Source of the DNA: Sediminicoccus rosea
Lineage (GTDB): Bacteria > Pseudomonadota > Alphaproteobacteria > Acetobacterales > Acetobacteraceae
DNA: 64,000 nucleotides
Reading direction: 5' to 3'
Assembly: GCF_033547095.1 (NCBI RefSeq)
Contig: NZ_CP137852.1
Span: 861,501 to 925,500, forward strand
The notes beneath the pieces are model-generated. The model was not told where the DNA came from. It made no database searches and saw only the letters and a program-made list of their open reading frames with translations. This document shows positions 24,666 to 33,026 of the stretch, in pieces (within the stretch, counting starts at the first letter, position 1; every line of letters starts with the position of its first letter). A program made the translations under genes and the position numbers.

Positions 24666-25394
24666 TCAGGCCCGCGCGGTCAGCTCTTGCCAGGGCGCGC
24701 CGAACCCGGCGGCCAGCGCCTCGGCCGGCCCCGGCTTGAAGGCGGCGTAGAGCCCGCGGGCCCAGCCTTCCATGGGGTGCGGCCGGTGCAGCAGGCGGGC
24801 GAAGCCGAGGTCGCGCAGCAGGGGCGCCATCAGCGGCGGATTGGGCGCCCAGCCCGAGACCAGCGCGCCATAGGGCATGGCGCGGGTGGTGGCCGTGAGC
24901 ATGGGCCGCGCCTCGTCCAGCGCCGCCTGCGCCGTCTCCAGCAGCAGCACCTGGCCGGTGACGGCGGCCATGCCGCGCAGGGCGAGGATCGGGTTGAAGA
25001 GCTGCTCGAAAAAGGCGGTGGCCAGCACCAGGTCGAAGCAGCCGAATTCCGCCGTCAGCGCGCGCGGGTCGAGCACCATGGCCTGCGCCGCGGCCCCGGT
25101 GGCCTCCAGCGCCAGCATCGTCGCCGTGCCCGCCTCCGCGCCCGGCAGGCTCCAGGCCAGGTGGTCCGTCACCAGGGCGCTGGCCGCGCCGCGCCGCAGC
25201 GCCGCCAGGCTGAAGCCGCCATTGCCGGCGCCGACCTCGAGCAGCGCCATCCCGGCCAGCGGCAGGGGCGCGAAGAGCGCATCGGCCTCCGCTTCCAGCA
25301 CCGCCTCGGGCTTCGCCCCGGGCGTGACGAGGCCGGGCGCGAGGCGGAGGCTTTGCAGCCAGGGCAGGGCGGCGACCTGTGCGGCGAGCGTCAT
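24666..25394 (-). CDS. SAM-dependent methyltransferase, type B' (CmoB/DUF1698-like paralogue)
   Basis: A 242-residue class I methyltransferase-like protein and the last of four coupled paralogues. It opens WLQSLRLAPGLVTPGAKPEA. The SAM motif is LLEVGAGNGGFSLAALRRGA, with TDHLAW at the end of strand 2 and FFEQLFNPILALRGM in place of the FYHLxDPLDV of type A. Its nearest relative is the gene two upstream (26179-26934). The ATG overlaps the preceding stop as ATGA. The SAM pocket looks intact; the target is unknown. Confidence 0.82.
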   Translation of the reverse strand: MTLAAQVAALPWLQSLRLAPGLVTPGAKPEAVLEAEADALFAPLPLAGMALLEVGAGNGGFSLAALRRGAASALVTDHLAWSLPGAEAGTATMLALEATGAAAQAMVLDPRALTAEFGCFDLVLATAFFEQLFNPILALRGMAAVTGQVLLLETAQAALDEARPMLTATTRAMPYGALVSGWAPNPPLMAPLLRDLGFARLLHRPHPMEGWARGLYAAFKPGPAEALAAGFGAPWQELTARA

Positions 25395-26182
25395 GGCCGG
25401 AAGTCCCGCATCGCGCCCTCGGCGCCGAGGTCGCGCCATTCCATGCCGAAATTGGCGGACATGGCGGGCTCGGCACCCGGCAGGATGGCGGCGAAGATGC
25501 CACGCGTGCGGCTGCCCTCGGCCGGAAGGTAGTGCGGGTGATCGCGGTAGTAGATCCGCGCGAAGCCGAGCTGCCGCAGCAGGTGCAGCATCAGCGGCGG
25601 ATTCGGCCCCCACCAGTTGGTGTCGTCATTGGCCAGGGTCCGCCCCGGGTAGAAGACCATGGCCGGCTCCGCGCGCTCCAGCGCGTCCTGGTGGGTCTCG
25701 ACCAGCAGGACCTGGCGGGTCACGGCCCGCATGCGCTGCAGCACGTCGATCGGGTCGAACAGGTGGTAGAAGACGCCGAGGAAGAGCACGAGGTCGAACT
25801 GGCCGAGCGATTCATCCATCCGCGTCGGGTCGATCTGCAGCGTCTCGACCTCGAGGCCGAGCTCGGCGCGGGCGAGGTCGAAGGCTTCCCGGCCGCGATA
25901 GACCGGATGCGTCCAGGCGAATTCGTCGGTCGCCAGCACGCGGCCGGCGCCGCGCCGCTTGGCGGCGAAGGTGAAGGCGCCGTTCCAGGCGCCGATGTCG
26001 AGCACGGAGCGGCCGGTGAGGTCGAAGGGGCCGAGCAGCGCCTCCTCCTCGCGCCGCAGCACCGCGAGGCTCTTGGCGCCGGGCGTGACCAGGCCCGGCC
26101 GCAGCTCCAGCGAGTGGAACCAGGTGATGCGGCCGATCCGCGCCAGCAATTCCTGGTCGGAGAGATCGGTCCGGGCCGTCAT
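25391..26182 (-). CDS. SAM-dependent methyltransferase, type A' (CmoB/DUF1698-like)
   Basis: A 263-residue methyltransferase with SVLDIGAWNGAFTFAAKRRG (motif I), LATDEFAW (motif II) and FLGVFYHLFDPIDVL, which echoes the GVLYHRxxPLDHL motif of CmoB/DUF1698 proteins. The middle holds LLVETHQDAL and TNWWGPNPPLM. It is clearly similar to the gene at 26931-27713 over its whole length. It overlaps both neighbours by four bases. CmoB acts on tRNA wobble uridine, but relatives act on other molecules, so the substrate is open. Confidence 0.85.
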   Translation of the reverse strand: MTARTDLSDQELLARIGRITWFHSLELRPGLVTPGAKSLAVLRREEEALLGPFDLTGRSVLDIGAWNGAFTFAAKRRGAGRVLATDEFAWTHPVYRGREAFDLARAELGLEVETLQIDPTRMDESLGQFDLVLFLGVFYHLFDPIDVLQRMRAVTRQVLLVETHQDALERAEPAMVFYPGRTLANDDTNWWGPNPPLMLHLLRQLGFARIYYRDHPHYLPAEGSRTRGIFAAILPGAEPAMSANFGMEWRDLGAEGAMRDFRP

Positions 26183-26934
26183 GCGGCCTGCGGATGGGTG
26201 AGGTTGATCCAGGGGGTGTGGAACCCCTCCAGCAGGCCATCGGGCGCCTCTGGCAGGAAGGCCGCGTAGAGGCCGCGCGCGGTGCCCAGCGTCGGGTGGT
26301 CGCGGTAGAGCACGCGGTTGAAGCCGAGGTCGGTCAGCAGGTGCGTCATCAGGGGACGATTGGGAGCCCAGCCGAAGACCCAGGCGCCCTCGGGCCCGCC
26401 GATCGGCAGCGTCTGCCCATGGCCCATCATCAGCGGGCGGGTATCGGCCAGGCCGTCCTGCAGCGTCTCGATCAGCAGCACGCGCTCGGTCACGGCGCGC
26501 ATGCCGCGCAGCGCCTGGATCGGGTTGAAGAGCTGCTCGAAGCAGGCCGTGGCCATCACCACGTGGAAATTGCCGAAGCGCGGCGTCAGCTCGCGCGGGT
26601 CGAGCGGCGACATCTCGAGGCTGGCGCCCAGCGCATGCGCGGCCCATTGCGTGGCCGAGAGCGCGTCGCTGCCCGGCAGGGTCCAGGCCAGGTGGTCGGT
26701 CGCCAGCACGCGGGCCGCGCCGCGGCGCAGGGCGGCGAAGCTGAAGGCGCCGTTGCCCGCGCCGACCTCCAGCACATGCGCGCCCTTGAGGTTCAGCGTG
26801 TCAAGCAGCGCGGCCTCCTCGGCCTGGAGCTGCGCTTCCGGCTTGAGGCCGGGGGTGACGAGGTCGGGGCGCAGGCGCAGGCTCTGCAGCCAGCGATGGC
26901 CGGCGACGGCGGCGCGGAGTTCGGCCTCGCTCAC
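26179..26934 (-). CDS. SAM-dependent methyltransferase, type B (CmoB/DUF1698-like paralogue)
   Basis: A 251-residue paralogue. It starts at GTG, overlapping the stop of the first gene (GTGA). Motifs are VLEVGAGNGAFSFAALRRGA, LATDHLAW and CFEQLFNPIQALRGM. The C-terminal part keeps APNRPLMTHLLTDLGFNRVL and YRDHPTLGTARGLYAAF, shared with type A. Compared with type A it replaces the DIGAWNG core by EVGAGNG and the YH pair by EQ, so its chemistry may differ. The long frame that extends further upstream is an artefact of the open strand. Confidence 0.82.
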   Translation of the reverse strand: MSEAELRAAVAGHRWLQSLRLRPDLVTPGLKPEAQLQAEEAALLDTLNLKGAHVLEVGAGNGAFSFAALRRGAARVLATDHLAWTLPGSDALSATQWAAHALGASLEMSPLDPRELTPRFGNFHVVMATACFEQLFNPIQALRGMRAVTERVLLIETLQDGLADTRPLMMGHGQTLPIGGPEGAWVFGWAPNRPLMTHLLTDLGFNRVLYRDHPTLGTARGLYAAFLPEAPDGLLEGFHTPWINLTHPQAA

Positions 26935-27713
26935 GGCGTCAGCAATCCTTCGATGGCGCCGGGCACGTCCAGGTCCAGCCAATTGGAATCGAAGCCGCGC
27001 ACCAGGCTGTCCTCCACCTCGGGCGTGAAGGCGGCATAGACGCCGCGGGCGCGGCCGAGCGTCGGGTGGTCGCGGTAGAAGATGCGCGTGAAGCCGAGCT
27101 GCAGCAGCAGGCTGAGCATGAGGGCGGGGTTGGGGCCCCACCAGTTCGTCGCGTCCTGGTTCAGGATGTCGCTCGGGTAGAAGACCATGCCGGGCTGCGC
27201 CGTGCCGAGCAGGTCCTGGTGGGTCTCCACCAGCAGCATCTGCCGGGTGATGCGCCGGAGGCGGGCCATCACGTCCAGCGGGTCGTAGAGGTGATAGAAG
27301 ACGCCCAGGAACATCACCACGTCGAAGAGGCCGAGCTTCTCCGTGATGTCGGGCGGGTCGATCATCTTGGCCTCGATCTCGAGGCCGAGTTCGTCGCGGG
27401 CCAGTTCGAAGGCCTCGCGCCCGCGCCAGACGGGGTGGTTCCAGATGTAGCTGTCGGTCGCCAGCACGCGGGCGGCGCCGCGCCGCTTGGCGGCGAAGCT
27501 GAAGGCGCCATTCCAGGCGCCGATGTCCACCACGCTGCGGCCGGTCAGGTCGAAGGGGCCGAGGAAGGCCTCCTCCTCCTGCGCCAGGATCGCTTCCGTC
27601 TTGCCGCCGAAGGTCGTCAGGCCCGGCCGCAGCGGGATCGAATGCCACCAGTGGAAGGACTGCATGCGCGCGAGCAGTTCGGCGTCCGAGAGACGGGCGG
27701 TGGGCAGGTTCAT
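26931..27713 (-). CDS. SAM-dependent methyltransferase, type A (CmoB/DUF1698-like)
   Basis: First of four coupled methyltransferase genes, 260 residues. It has FHWWHSIPLRPGL, the SAM motif VVDIGAWNGAFSFAAKRRGA, LATDSYIW and FLGVFYHLYDPLDVM. TNWWGPNPALM and FYRDHPTLGRARGVYAAF complete the family pattern. I start at the ATG at 27713, which aligns with the type A' start; an ATG at 27749 is possible. It is divergent from the DadA-like gene with 70 bases between them, and the SAM synthetase metK is 1.5 kb away. Confidence 0.85.
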   Translation of the reverse strand: MNLPTARLSDAELLARMQSFHWWHSIPLRPGLTTFGGKTEAILAQEEEAFLGPFDLTGRSVVDIGAWNGAFSFAAKRRGAARVLATDSYIWNHPVWRGREAFELARDELGLEIEAKMIDPPDITEKLGLFDVVMFLGVFYHLYDPLDVMARLRRITRQMLLVETHQDLLGTAQPGMVFYPSDILNQDATNWWGPNPALMLSLLLQLGFTRIFYRDHPTLGRARGVYAAFTPEVEDSLVRGFDSNWLDLDVPGAIEGLLTP

Positions 27714-27783
27714 GCGGCGCAGATACCAGAGGCCGGAGGGTTTCGCCATTGACCCTGCGCGCCCCGCGCCGCACCAATGGGCC

Positions 27784-29046
27784 ATGCATGTCCTGATCCT
27801 CGGTGCCGGCGTCACCGGCCTCGCCACCGCTCGCGCCCTGGCCGAGGAGGGGCACGCGGTGACGGTGCTGGATGCCGAGCCCCGGGTGGGGCAGGGGGCC
27901 AGCTTCGCCAATGGCGGGCAGCTGTCCTATAGCTATGTGGCGCCCTTCGCCGGCCCCGGCGTCATCGGCAAGGTGCCGCACTGGATGCTGGACCCGGACG
28001 GCCCGCTGCGCTTCCGGCCGCAGGCCGATCCCGGCCAATGGGCTTGGCTCATCGCCTTCCTGCGTGCCTGCAATCCCGCGACGGCGGAGCTGACCACCCG
28101 CCGCCTGCTGCTGCTGAGCTACCTCTCGCGCGACCTGATGCGCGAGCTGGCGGCGCGGGAGGGGTTCGACTTCGCCTTCGCCCCCGCCGGCAAGCTGGTG
28201 CTGCAGCCGGATGAGGCCGCCATGGCCGGCGCCCGCCGCCAGATGGAATTGCAGGCGAAGTGGGGGACGGAGCAGCGCGCCCTCTCGCGCGAGGAATGCC
28301 TGGCGCTGGAGCCGGCGCTCGGCCACATCGCCCACCGCATCGCCGGCGGCATCCACACGGTGAGCGAGGATGCCGGCGATTGCCGCATGTTCTGCGAGGG
28401 GCTGGCGGCCAGCCTCGCGCGCTCCAATGCGGGCGTGACCTTCCGCCTGGGCCTGCGCGCCACCCAGATCATCCGCGCCGAGGGGCGGGTGCGCGGCGTG
28501 ATGACGAGCCAGGGCGTGATCGAGGCGGATGCGGTGGTGCTGGCGCTGGGCGTCGGCGCGCGGGCGCTGGCCCGGCCCCTCGGGCTTGACCTGCCGGTCT
28601 ATCCGCTCAAGGGCTATTCGCTGACGCTGCCGATCCAGCGTGACGACGCGGCGCCGCGGATCAGCGTGACCGACAGCGCGGCGAAGCTGGTCTATGCGCG
28701 CATCGGCCGGCGGCTGCGCGTCGCGGGGATGGCGGATGTGGTGGGCTATTCCACGGCCTTCGAGGAGAAGCGCCTGACCAGCCTGGTGCGCCAGGCCCGC
28801 GCCGCCTTCCCCGAGGCGACCGATTGGCGCGAGCTGAACCCCTGGGCCGGGCTGCGCCCGGCAACGCCGACCGGCCTGCCCATCCTGGGCCGCGCGCCGG
28901 GGATGGAGGGGCTCTACCTCAACCTCGGTCAGGGCTCGCTCGGCTTCACGCTGGCCATGGGCAGCGCCGCCGTGCTGGCGGCGGAGATCGCGGGGCGCGC
29001 GCCACCCATTCCGTTGGATGGATTCCGGATGGGTTCGATGCCTTGA
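27784..29046 (+). CDS. D-amino-acid dehydrogenase-like FAD oxidoreductase
   Basis: A 420-residue FAD-dependent oxidoreductase of the DAO/DadA family. It has the dinucleotide fold VLILGAGVTGLATARALAEE at the start, then GASFANGGQLSYSYVAPFAGPG typical of DadA, and the C-terminal FAD motif NLGQGSLGFTLAMGSAAVLA. It oxidises a D-amino acid (or related amine) to the 2-oxo acid, feeding electrons to the respiratory chain. Same direction as metK 143 bases downstream; divergent from the methyltransferase quartet. Confidence 0.9.
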   Translation: MHVLILGAGVTGLATARALAEEGHAVTVLDAEPRVGQGASFANGGQLSYSYVAPFAGPGVIGKVPHWMLDPDGPLRFRPQADPGQWAWLIAFLRACNPATAELTTRRLLLLSYLSRDLMRELAAREGFDFAFAPAGKLVLQPDEAAMAGARRQMELQAKWGTEQRALSREECLALEPALGHIAHRIAGGIHTVSEDAGDCRMFCEGLAASLARSNAGVTFRLGLRATQIIRAEGRVRGVMTSQGVIEADAVVLALGVGARALARPLGLDLPVYPLKGYSLTLPIQRDDAAPRISVTDSAAKLVYARIGRRLRVAGMADVVGYSTAFEEKRLTSLVRQARAAFPEATDWRELNPWAGLRPATPTGLPILGRAPGMEGLYLNLGQGSLGFTLAMGSAAVLAAEIAGRAPPIPLDGFRMGSMP

Positions 29047-29055
29047 CCCATCGGG

Positions 29056-29156
29056 CGGGCGCTGCCAAACACCCCGCGCCCGCGTGAGGTGGGCCAGCCT
29101 GACCGGGGTGTCCGGTCGCCCACTGGGTGATTCCGCGGGCTGATCCCGTTCCGGAA
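29056..29156 (+). promoter_or_regulatory. Structured leader of metK with complementary hairpin loops
   Basis: Three consecutive hairpins lie before metK. First, CGGGCGC (29056-29062) with GCGCCCG (29076-29082). Second, GTGGGC (29089-29094) and GACCGG with CCGGTC and GCCCAC (29118-29123). Third, TTCCG-CGGG with CCCG-TTC-CGGAA (29131-29156). ACACCCC in loop 1 is perfectly complementary to GGGGTGT at the top of hairpin 2. It does not match SAM-I, SAM-II or SAM/SAH riboswitches as I know them. It could also include the end of the upstream transcript. Confidence 0.45.
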
Positions 29157-29189
29157 CACTCATCCAGCGACAAGAGGCCGAACCAAGCC

Positions 29190-30377
29190 ATGCGCGACAA
29201 GGGCGAATACCTGTTCACTTCGGAGAGCGTCTCCGAAGGCCACCCCGACAAGGTCGCGGATCGCATCAGCGATACCGTGCTCGACACCTTCCTCGAACAG
29301 GACCCGTATGCCCGCGTGGCGTGCGAAACTCTGGTCACCACCAACCGCGTGGTCATCGCCGGTGAGGTTCGCGGCCCCGCCTCGATCACGCCCGAGCTGC
29401 TGATGCACAAGGCGCGGCTGGCGATCCAGGATATCGGCTACGAGCAGGAAGGCTTCCACTGGCAGAACGCCCATGTGGAGTGCCACCTGCACGCGCAGTC
29501 CGCGCATATCGCGCAGGGCGTGGACGCGGCCGGCAACAAGGATGAGGGCGCCGGCGACCAGGGCATCATGTTCGGCTATGCCTGCACCGAGACGCCCGAC
29601 CTGATGCCCGCGCCGCTCTACTACGCGCACCTGATCCTGCGCCGCATCAGCGAGATGCGCCGCAATGGCGATGTGGCCGTGAAGGGCCTGCTGCCCGACG
29701 CGAAGAGCCAGGTCACGCTGCGCTATGTGGACGGCAAGCCCGTCGGCGCCACCTCGGTCGTCGTCTCGACGCAGCATGAGGAAGGCCTGGAGCAGGCGCA
29801 GATCAAGGCGATGCTGAAGCCGCTGATCGAGACCTCGCTCCCCGCCGGCTGGATGTGCCCGGACAACGAGCTCTATATCAACCCGACCGGCACCTTCGTG
29901 ATCGGTGGCCCGGACGGCGATTGCGGCCTGACGGGGCGCAAGATCATCGTGGACACCTATGGCGGCGCGGCCCCGCATGGCGGCGGCGCCTTCTCCGGCA
30001 AGGACCCCACGAAGGTGGACCGCTCGGCCGCCTATGCCGCGCGCTACGTGGCGAAGAACGTGGTGGCCGCCGGCCTGGCCGATCGCTGCACCATCCAGGT
30101 CTCCTACGCCATCGGCGTGGCGAAGCCGCTCTCGGTCTATTTCGACCTGCACGGCACGGGCAAGGATGTGGACGAGGTGAAGCTCGCCAAGGTCGTCCAG
30201 GACCTGGTGAACCTCTCGCCGCGCGGCATCCGCGAGCACCTGCACCTGAACCGCGCGATCTACGTGCCGACCTCCAGCTACGGCCATTTCGGCCGCACGC
30301 CGGATGAGGAGAAGGGCACCTTCACCTGGGAAAAGACCGACCTGGTCCCCGCGCTGAAGGCGGCCTTCGGGCGCTGA
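29190..30377 (+). CDS. metK: S-adenosylmethionine synthetase
   Basis: Makes SAM from methionine and ATP; cytoplasmic tetramer. The 395-residue protein has the N-terminal [32 protein letters not shown] (methionine/ATP loop) and [19 protein letters not shown] (P-loop-like signature). The ATG at 29190 gives the usual N-terminus. Upstream is the structured leader, downstream a hairpin repeat and then trmB. Its SAM feeds TrmB and the four methyltransferases nearby. Confidence 0.98.
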   Translation: MRDKGEYLFTSESVSEGHPDKVADRISDTVLDTFLEQDPYARVACETLVTTNRVVIAGEVRGPASITPELLMHKARLAIQDIGYEQEGFHWQNAHVECHLHAQSAHIAQGVDAAGNKDEGAGDQGIMFGYACTETPDLMPAPLYYAHLILRRISEMRRNGDVAVKGLLPDAKSQVTLRYVDGKPVGATSVVVSTQHEEGLEQAQIKAMLKPLIETSLPAGWMCPDNELYINPTGTFVIGGPDGDCGLTGRKIIVDTYGGAAPHGGGAFSGKDPTKVDRSAAYAARYVAKNVVAAGLADRCTIQVSYAIGVAKPLSVYFDLHGTGKDVDEVKLAKVVQDLVNLSPRGIREHLHLNRAIYVPTSSYGHFGRTPDEEKGTFTWEKTDLVPALKAAFGR

Positions 30378-30383
30378 TTTATC

Positions 30384-30490
30384 CCCCACGAAATCGCTTC
30401 GCGCTTTCGTGGGGACCCCGGATTGGTTTCCATCCTGATGGGATGGCTCATCCTCGCGTGGCGAAGCCACGCGAGGGCTCCAGGGGGCGG
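30384..30490 (+). repeat. Dispersed structured intergenic repeat, copy 1
   Basis: Follows metK by six bases. Hairpin 1 is CCCCACGAAA/TTTCGTGGGG (30384-30414). The conserved blocks CCGGATTG and GGCTCATCCTC come next, then hairpin 2 (30452-30476): CCTCGCG, TGGC, GAA, GCCA, CGCGAGG. The same arrangement recurs on the other strand at 38764-38880, with the stem changed in both arms. It may also end metK transcription. Confidence 0.75.
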
Positions 30491-30513
30491 AATGGCCCCG
30501 CAGGCACGGCCGC

Positions 30514-31218
30514 ATGACATCTGACATTCCTTCCGACGCGGACGACTGGCCCGAGGGGATTCCGCATCGCCTCTATGGGCGGCGGCGCGGCAAGAAGCTG
30601 CGCGCGCGGCAGGAGAAGCTGCTGGCCGAGGCGCTGCCGCGGATCCGCTTCACCGACCTGGATTTCGCGGCAGGCGCCGATGCGCTCTGGTTCGAGGTGG
30701 GCTTCGGCGGCGGCGAGCACACGCTGGCGCAGATGCAGGCCAACCCCGACACCGCCATCATCGCGAGCGAGGTGTATGAGCACGGCCTCTGCTCCCTGCT
30801 CACCGAAATCATCCCCGAGGGCGCGGAAGCCACCTCGCCCCTGCCGCCGCGCCTGCGCCTCTGGCCCGAGGATGCGCGGGAATTGCTGATGGCGCTGCCG
30901 GAGGCGAGCCTCTCGCGCCTCTTCCTCATGTTCCCCGACCCCTGGCCCAAGGCGCGCCACGCCAAGCGGCGCTTCGTGCATCCCGAGATGCTGCCCATCG
31001 TGGCGCGCGCGCTGAAGCCCGGCGGCATCTGGCGCGTGGCGAGCGATGACCCGACCTACCAGGCCTGGGTGACCGAGGTCTTCGCCGCGCAAACCCTGTT
31101 CACGGGCGAAGCGCCTGCCACCACGCGGCCGGAGGGCTGGCCGCCCACGCGCTACGAGGCCAAGGCGCTCGCCGCCGGGCGCCGGCCGCTCTATTGGGAA
31201 TGGCGCCGCGGCGCCTGA
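30514..31218 (+). CDS. trmB: tRNA (guanine-N7)-methyltransferase
   Basis: Methylates N7 of G46 in tRNA variable loops using SAM. The 234-residue protein has FEVGFGGGEHTLAQM (SAM motif I), ASEVYEHGL, LFLMFPDPWPKARHAKRRF (the TrmB signature with the catalytic Asp) and a C-terminal substrate block. It lies 136 bases after metK in the same direction, with the dispersed repeat between them. The ribosome site is weak. Confidence 0.95.
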   Translation: MTSDIPSDADDWPEGIPHRLYGRRRGKKLRARQEKLLAEALPRIRFTDLDFAAGADALWFEVGFGGGEHTLAQMQANPDTAIIASEVYEHGLCSLLTEIIPEGAEATSPLPPRLRLWPEDARELLMALPEASLSRLFLMFPDPWPKARHAKRRFVHPEMLPIVARALKPGGIWRVASDDPTYQAWVTEVFAAQTLFTGEAPATTRPEGWPPTRYEAKALAAGRRPLYWEWRRGA

Positions 31219-31267
31219 ACGGCGGCTGCCCCTTCCGGCCCGCCGAGGCTTCGGCCTAGCATCGGCC

Positions 31268-31921
31268 ATGACCGCGACGATGCCCTTCCGCCGGCTTGCC
31301 GGCTTCGCCGTGCTGGCCCTGCTCCTCGGTGCCTGCGAGGCGGTGGCGCAAGGTGGCGCCCAGGCCGGCCCCCAGGGTGGCCCGAAAGGCGCCGCGACGG
31401 CGCATGCCGGCTGCGATGCGAAGCAGATGATCCTCATCCAGCACGCCGTCGCGGTGGCCGAGCGGCGCACCGCGGAGGCCGTCGCCTTCATCGATGCCGA
31501 GCCGCATCACGCGCATGTGCGCGAGTGGTTCGGCACCACGCCGCCGCCCAAGATCCGCGTCCGCCTCGCGCGCACGCTGGAACTGCTGCGGCCCGAGCGC
31601 CGCCCGCCGCTGATCTGCGGCACGGCCGAGACCTGCGGCAACCGCCCGGTGTTCGCCGTGGCCAACCTGACGCGGCGGACGGTGACGCTCTGCCCGATGT
31701 TCTTCCAGGCCCGCAACGAGGGCGCGGATTCGCGCCCCGGCGTGATCGTGCATGAGATGACGCATCTCGCCGCCGGCACCGGCGACATGGCCTATGGCCG
31801 CAGCGCCGCCCTGGCGCTGGCCCGCAAGGAGCCGGACCGCGCGGCGCTGAACGCCGACAACTACGAATACTTCGTCGAGTTCCTGCCCGAGCGGCGGCCG
31901 GCGCGGCCCGGCGCGCGATAG
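31268..31921 (+). CDS. M35-like (aspzincin) metallopeptidase, probable lipoprotein
   Basis: A 217-residue exported protein. The signal has a lipobox-like LGAC (Cys23) before a Gln/Gly-rich linker; ordinary cleavage after AVAQ is the alternative. The zinc site is HEMTH (residues 162-166) followed by GTGD (170-173), the HExxH plus GTxxD pattern of deuterolysin/aspzincin peptidases. NADNYEYF near the end also fits. Paired cysteines (LICGTAETCG, TLCPMFF) suggest disulfides. Such single-domain peptidases are uncommon in bacteria; the target is unknown. Confidence 0.75.
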   Translation: MTATMPFRRLAGFAVLALLLGACEAVAQGGAQAGPQGGPKGAATAHAGCDAKQMILIQHAVAVAERRTAEAVAFIDAEPHHAHVREWFGTTPPPKIRVRLARTLELLRPERRPPLICGTAETCGNRPVFAVANLTRRTVTLCPMFFQARNEGADSRPGVIVHEMTHLAAGTGDMAYGRSAALALARKEPDRAALNADNYEYFVEFLPERRPARPGAR

Positions 31922-32003
31922 GCGCCCGGCGCGATAAGCCGTTGGCGCGCGGCGGGAATGCTGGCTAGGCTCCCCGGCAAAGACGTCCAGGGAGAAACAC
32001 CAC

Positions 32004-32984
32004 ATGCAACGCCGCAACCTGCTGGCGCTGGCCGCTGCCGCGCCGCTCGCCGCCCCCGCCGCCGCGCAGGGGACCTGGCAGCCCGACCGGCCGATCCGCA
32101 TCATCGTGCCCTTTCCCGCCGGCGGCGCCACCGATGTCTGGGCGCGGCTGGTGGCCGAGCCGATGAGCGAGATGCTGCGCGTTCCGGTGCTGATCGAGAA
32201 CCGCTCGGGCGCTGCCGGCATGATCGGCGCCGACGCGGTGGCCAAGGCCGCGCCCGATGGTCACACCCTGCTCTTCACCATCACGCCGCTGGTCCAGTCC
32301 CCCATCGTGCTGGGCAATGCGCCCTATGACGCGGTGCGTGACTTCAGCCCGATCGGCCAGATGGGCACGACCACGCTGATCTTCATGATCCGGGCCGAGC
32401 TCCCGCCGCGCACCCTGCAGGAATTCATCACCTATGCCCGCGCCCAGGCGCGCGCCGGGCGCGGCCTCACGCTCGGCTCCTGGGCCGCGGGGTCGAGCGC
32501 GCATGTCTTCGCGCTCGCCATGAACAACAAGCTCGATCTCGGGATGACGCATGTCGCCTATCGCGGCGAGGCGCCGATGGTCGTCGCCTATCTCTCGCGC
32601 GAGGTGGATGCGGGCATCAACAGCCTGACCAGCACGCGCGAGCACATCGCGAGCGGCCGCCTGCGCCCGCTCGCGGCGCTCGGCGACACGCGGGCCGCCA
32701 GCATGAATGAGGTGCCGACCTTCATCGAGCAGGGGGTGGATGTGGGCCGCGGCTGGTCGGGCTTCGCGGGCCTGCTGGGGCCGGCCAACATGCCGGCGCC
32801 GGTCCATGCGCGCCTCGTGCAGGTGTTCCGCGACACGATGCAGCGCGAGAGCATCCGCCAGCGTCTGCTGGCCATGGACACCGACCCCGCCTGGCTCGGC
32901 CCCGAGGATTTCAGCGCCGCGATCATCCGCGTGCGCGACATCTGGACCGAACTGACGCGCGGGATGGATCTGCAGCTGCGCTGA
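32004..32984 (+). CDS. Bug/TctC-family periplasmic solute receptor
   Basis: A 326-residue receptor with a short signal (RRNLLALAAAAPLAAPAAAQ). Family motifs are IIVPFPAGGATDVWARLVAE, IENRSGAAGMIG, AAPDGHT, HVAYRGEAPM and WSGFAGLLGPANMP. It stands alone: 82 bases after the peptidase gene and convergent with an SDR gene. No membrane partner is in view, as is common for Bug receptors. Ligand unknown. Confidence 0.92.
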   Translation: MQRRNLLALAAAAPLAAPAAAQGTWQPDRPIRIIVPFPAGGATDVWARLVAEPMSEMLRVPVLIENRSGAAGMIGADAVAKAAPDGHTLLFTITPLVQSPIVLGNAPYDAVRDFSPIGQMGTTTLIFMIRAELPPRTLQEFITYARAQARAGRGLTLGSWAAGSSAHVFALAMNNKLDLGMTHVAYRGEAPMVVAYLSREVDAGINSLTSTREHIASGRLRPLAALGDTRAASMNEVPTFIEQGVDVGRGWSGFAGLLGPANMPAPVHARLVQVFRDTMQRESIRQRLLAMDTDPAWLGPEDFSAAIIRVRDIWTELTRGMDLQLR

Positions 32985-33026
32985 GCCTGGCCGCGGCGCC
33001 GCCATGCGGCGCGAGGGCGGCCCGGC

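Noticed and set aside
24666-27713. Biosynthetic cluster such as a RiPP or antibiotic pathway
   Set aside because: Four methyltransferases but no precursor, synthase or transporter gene nearby.
29047-29189. SAM-I, SAM-II or SAM/SAH riboswitch before metK
   Set aside because: CTCATCCAGCG resembles the SAM-I start but no other conserved block follows; the SAM-II core is absent. Reported only as a structured leader.
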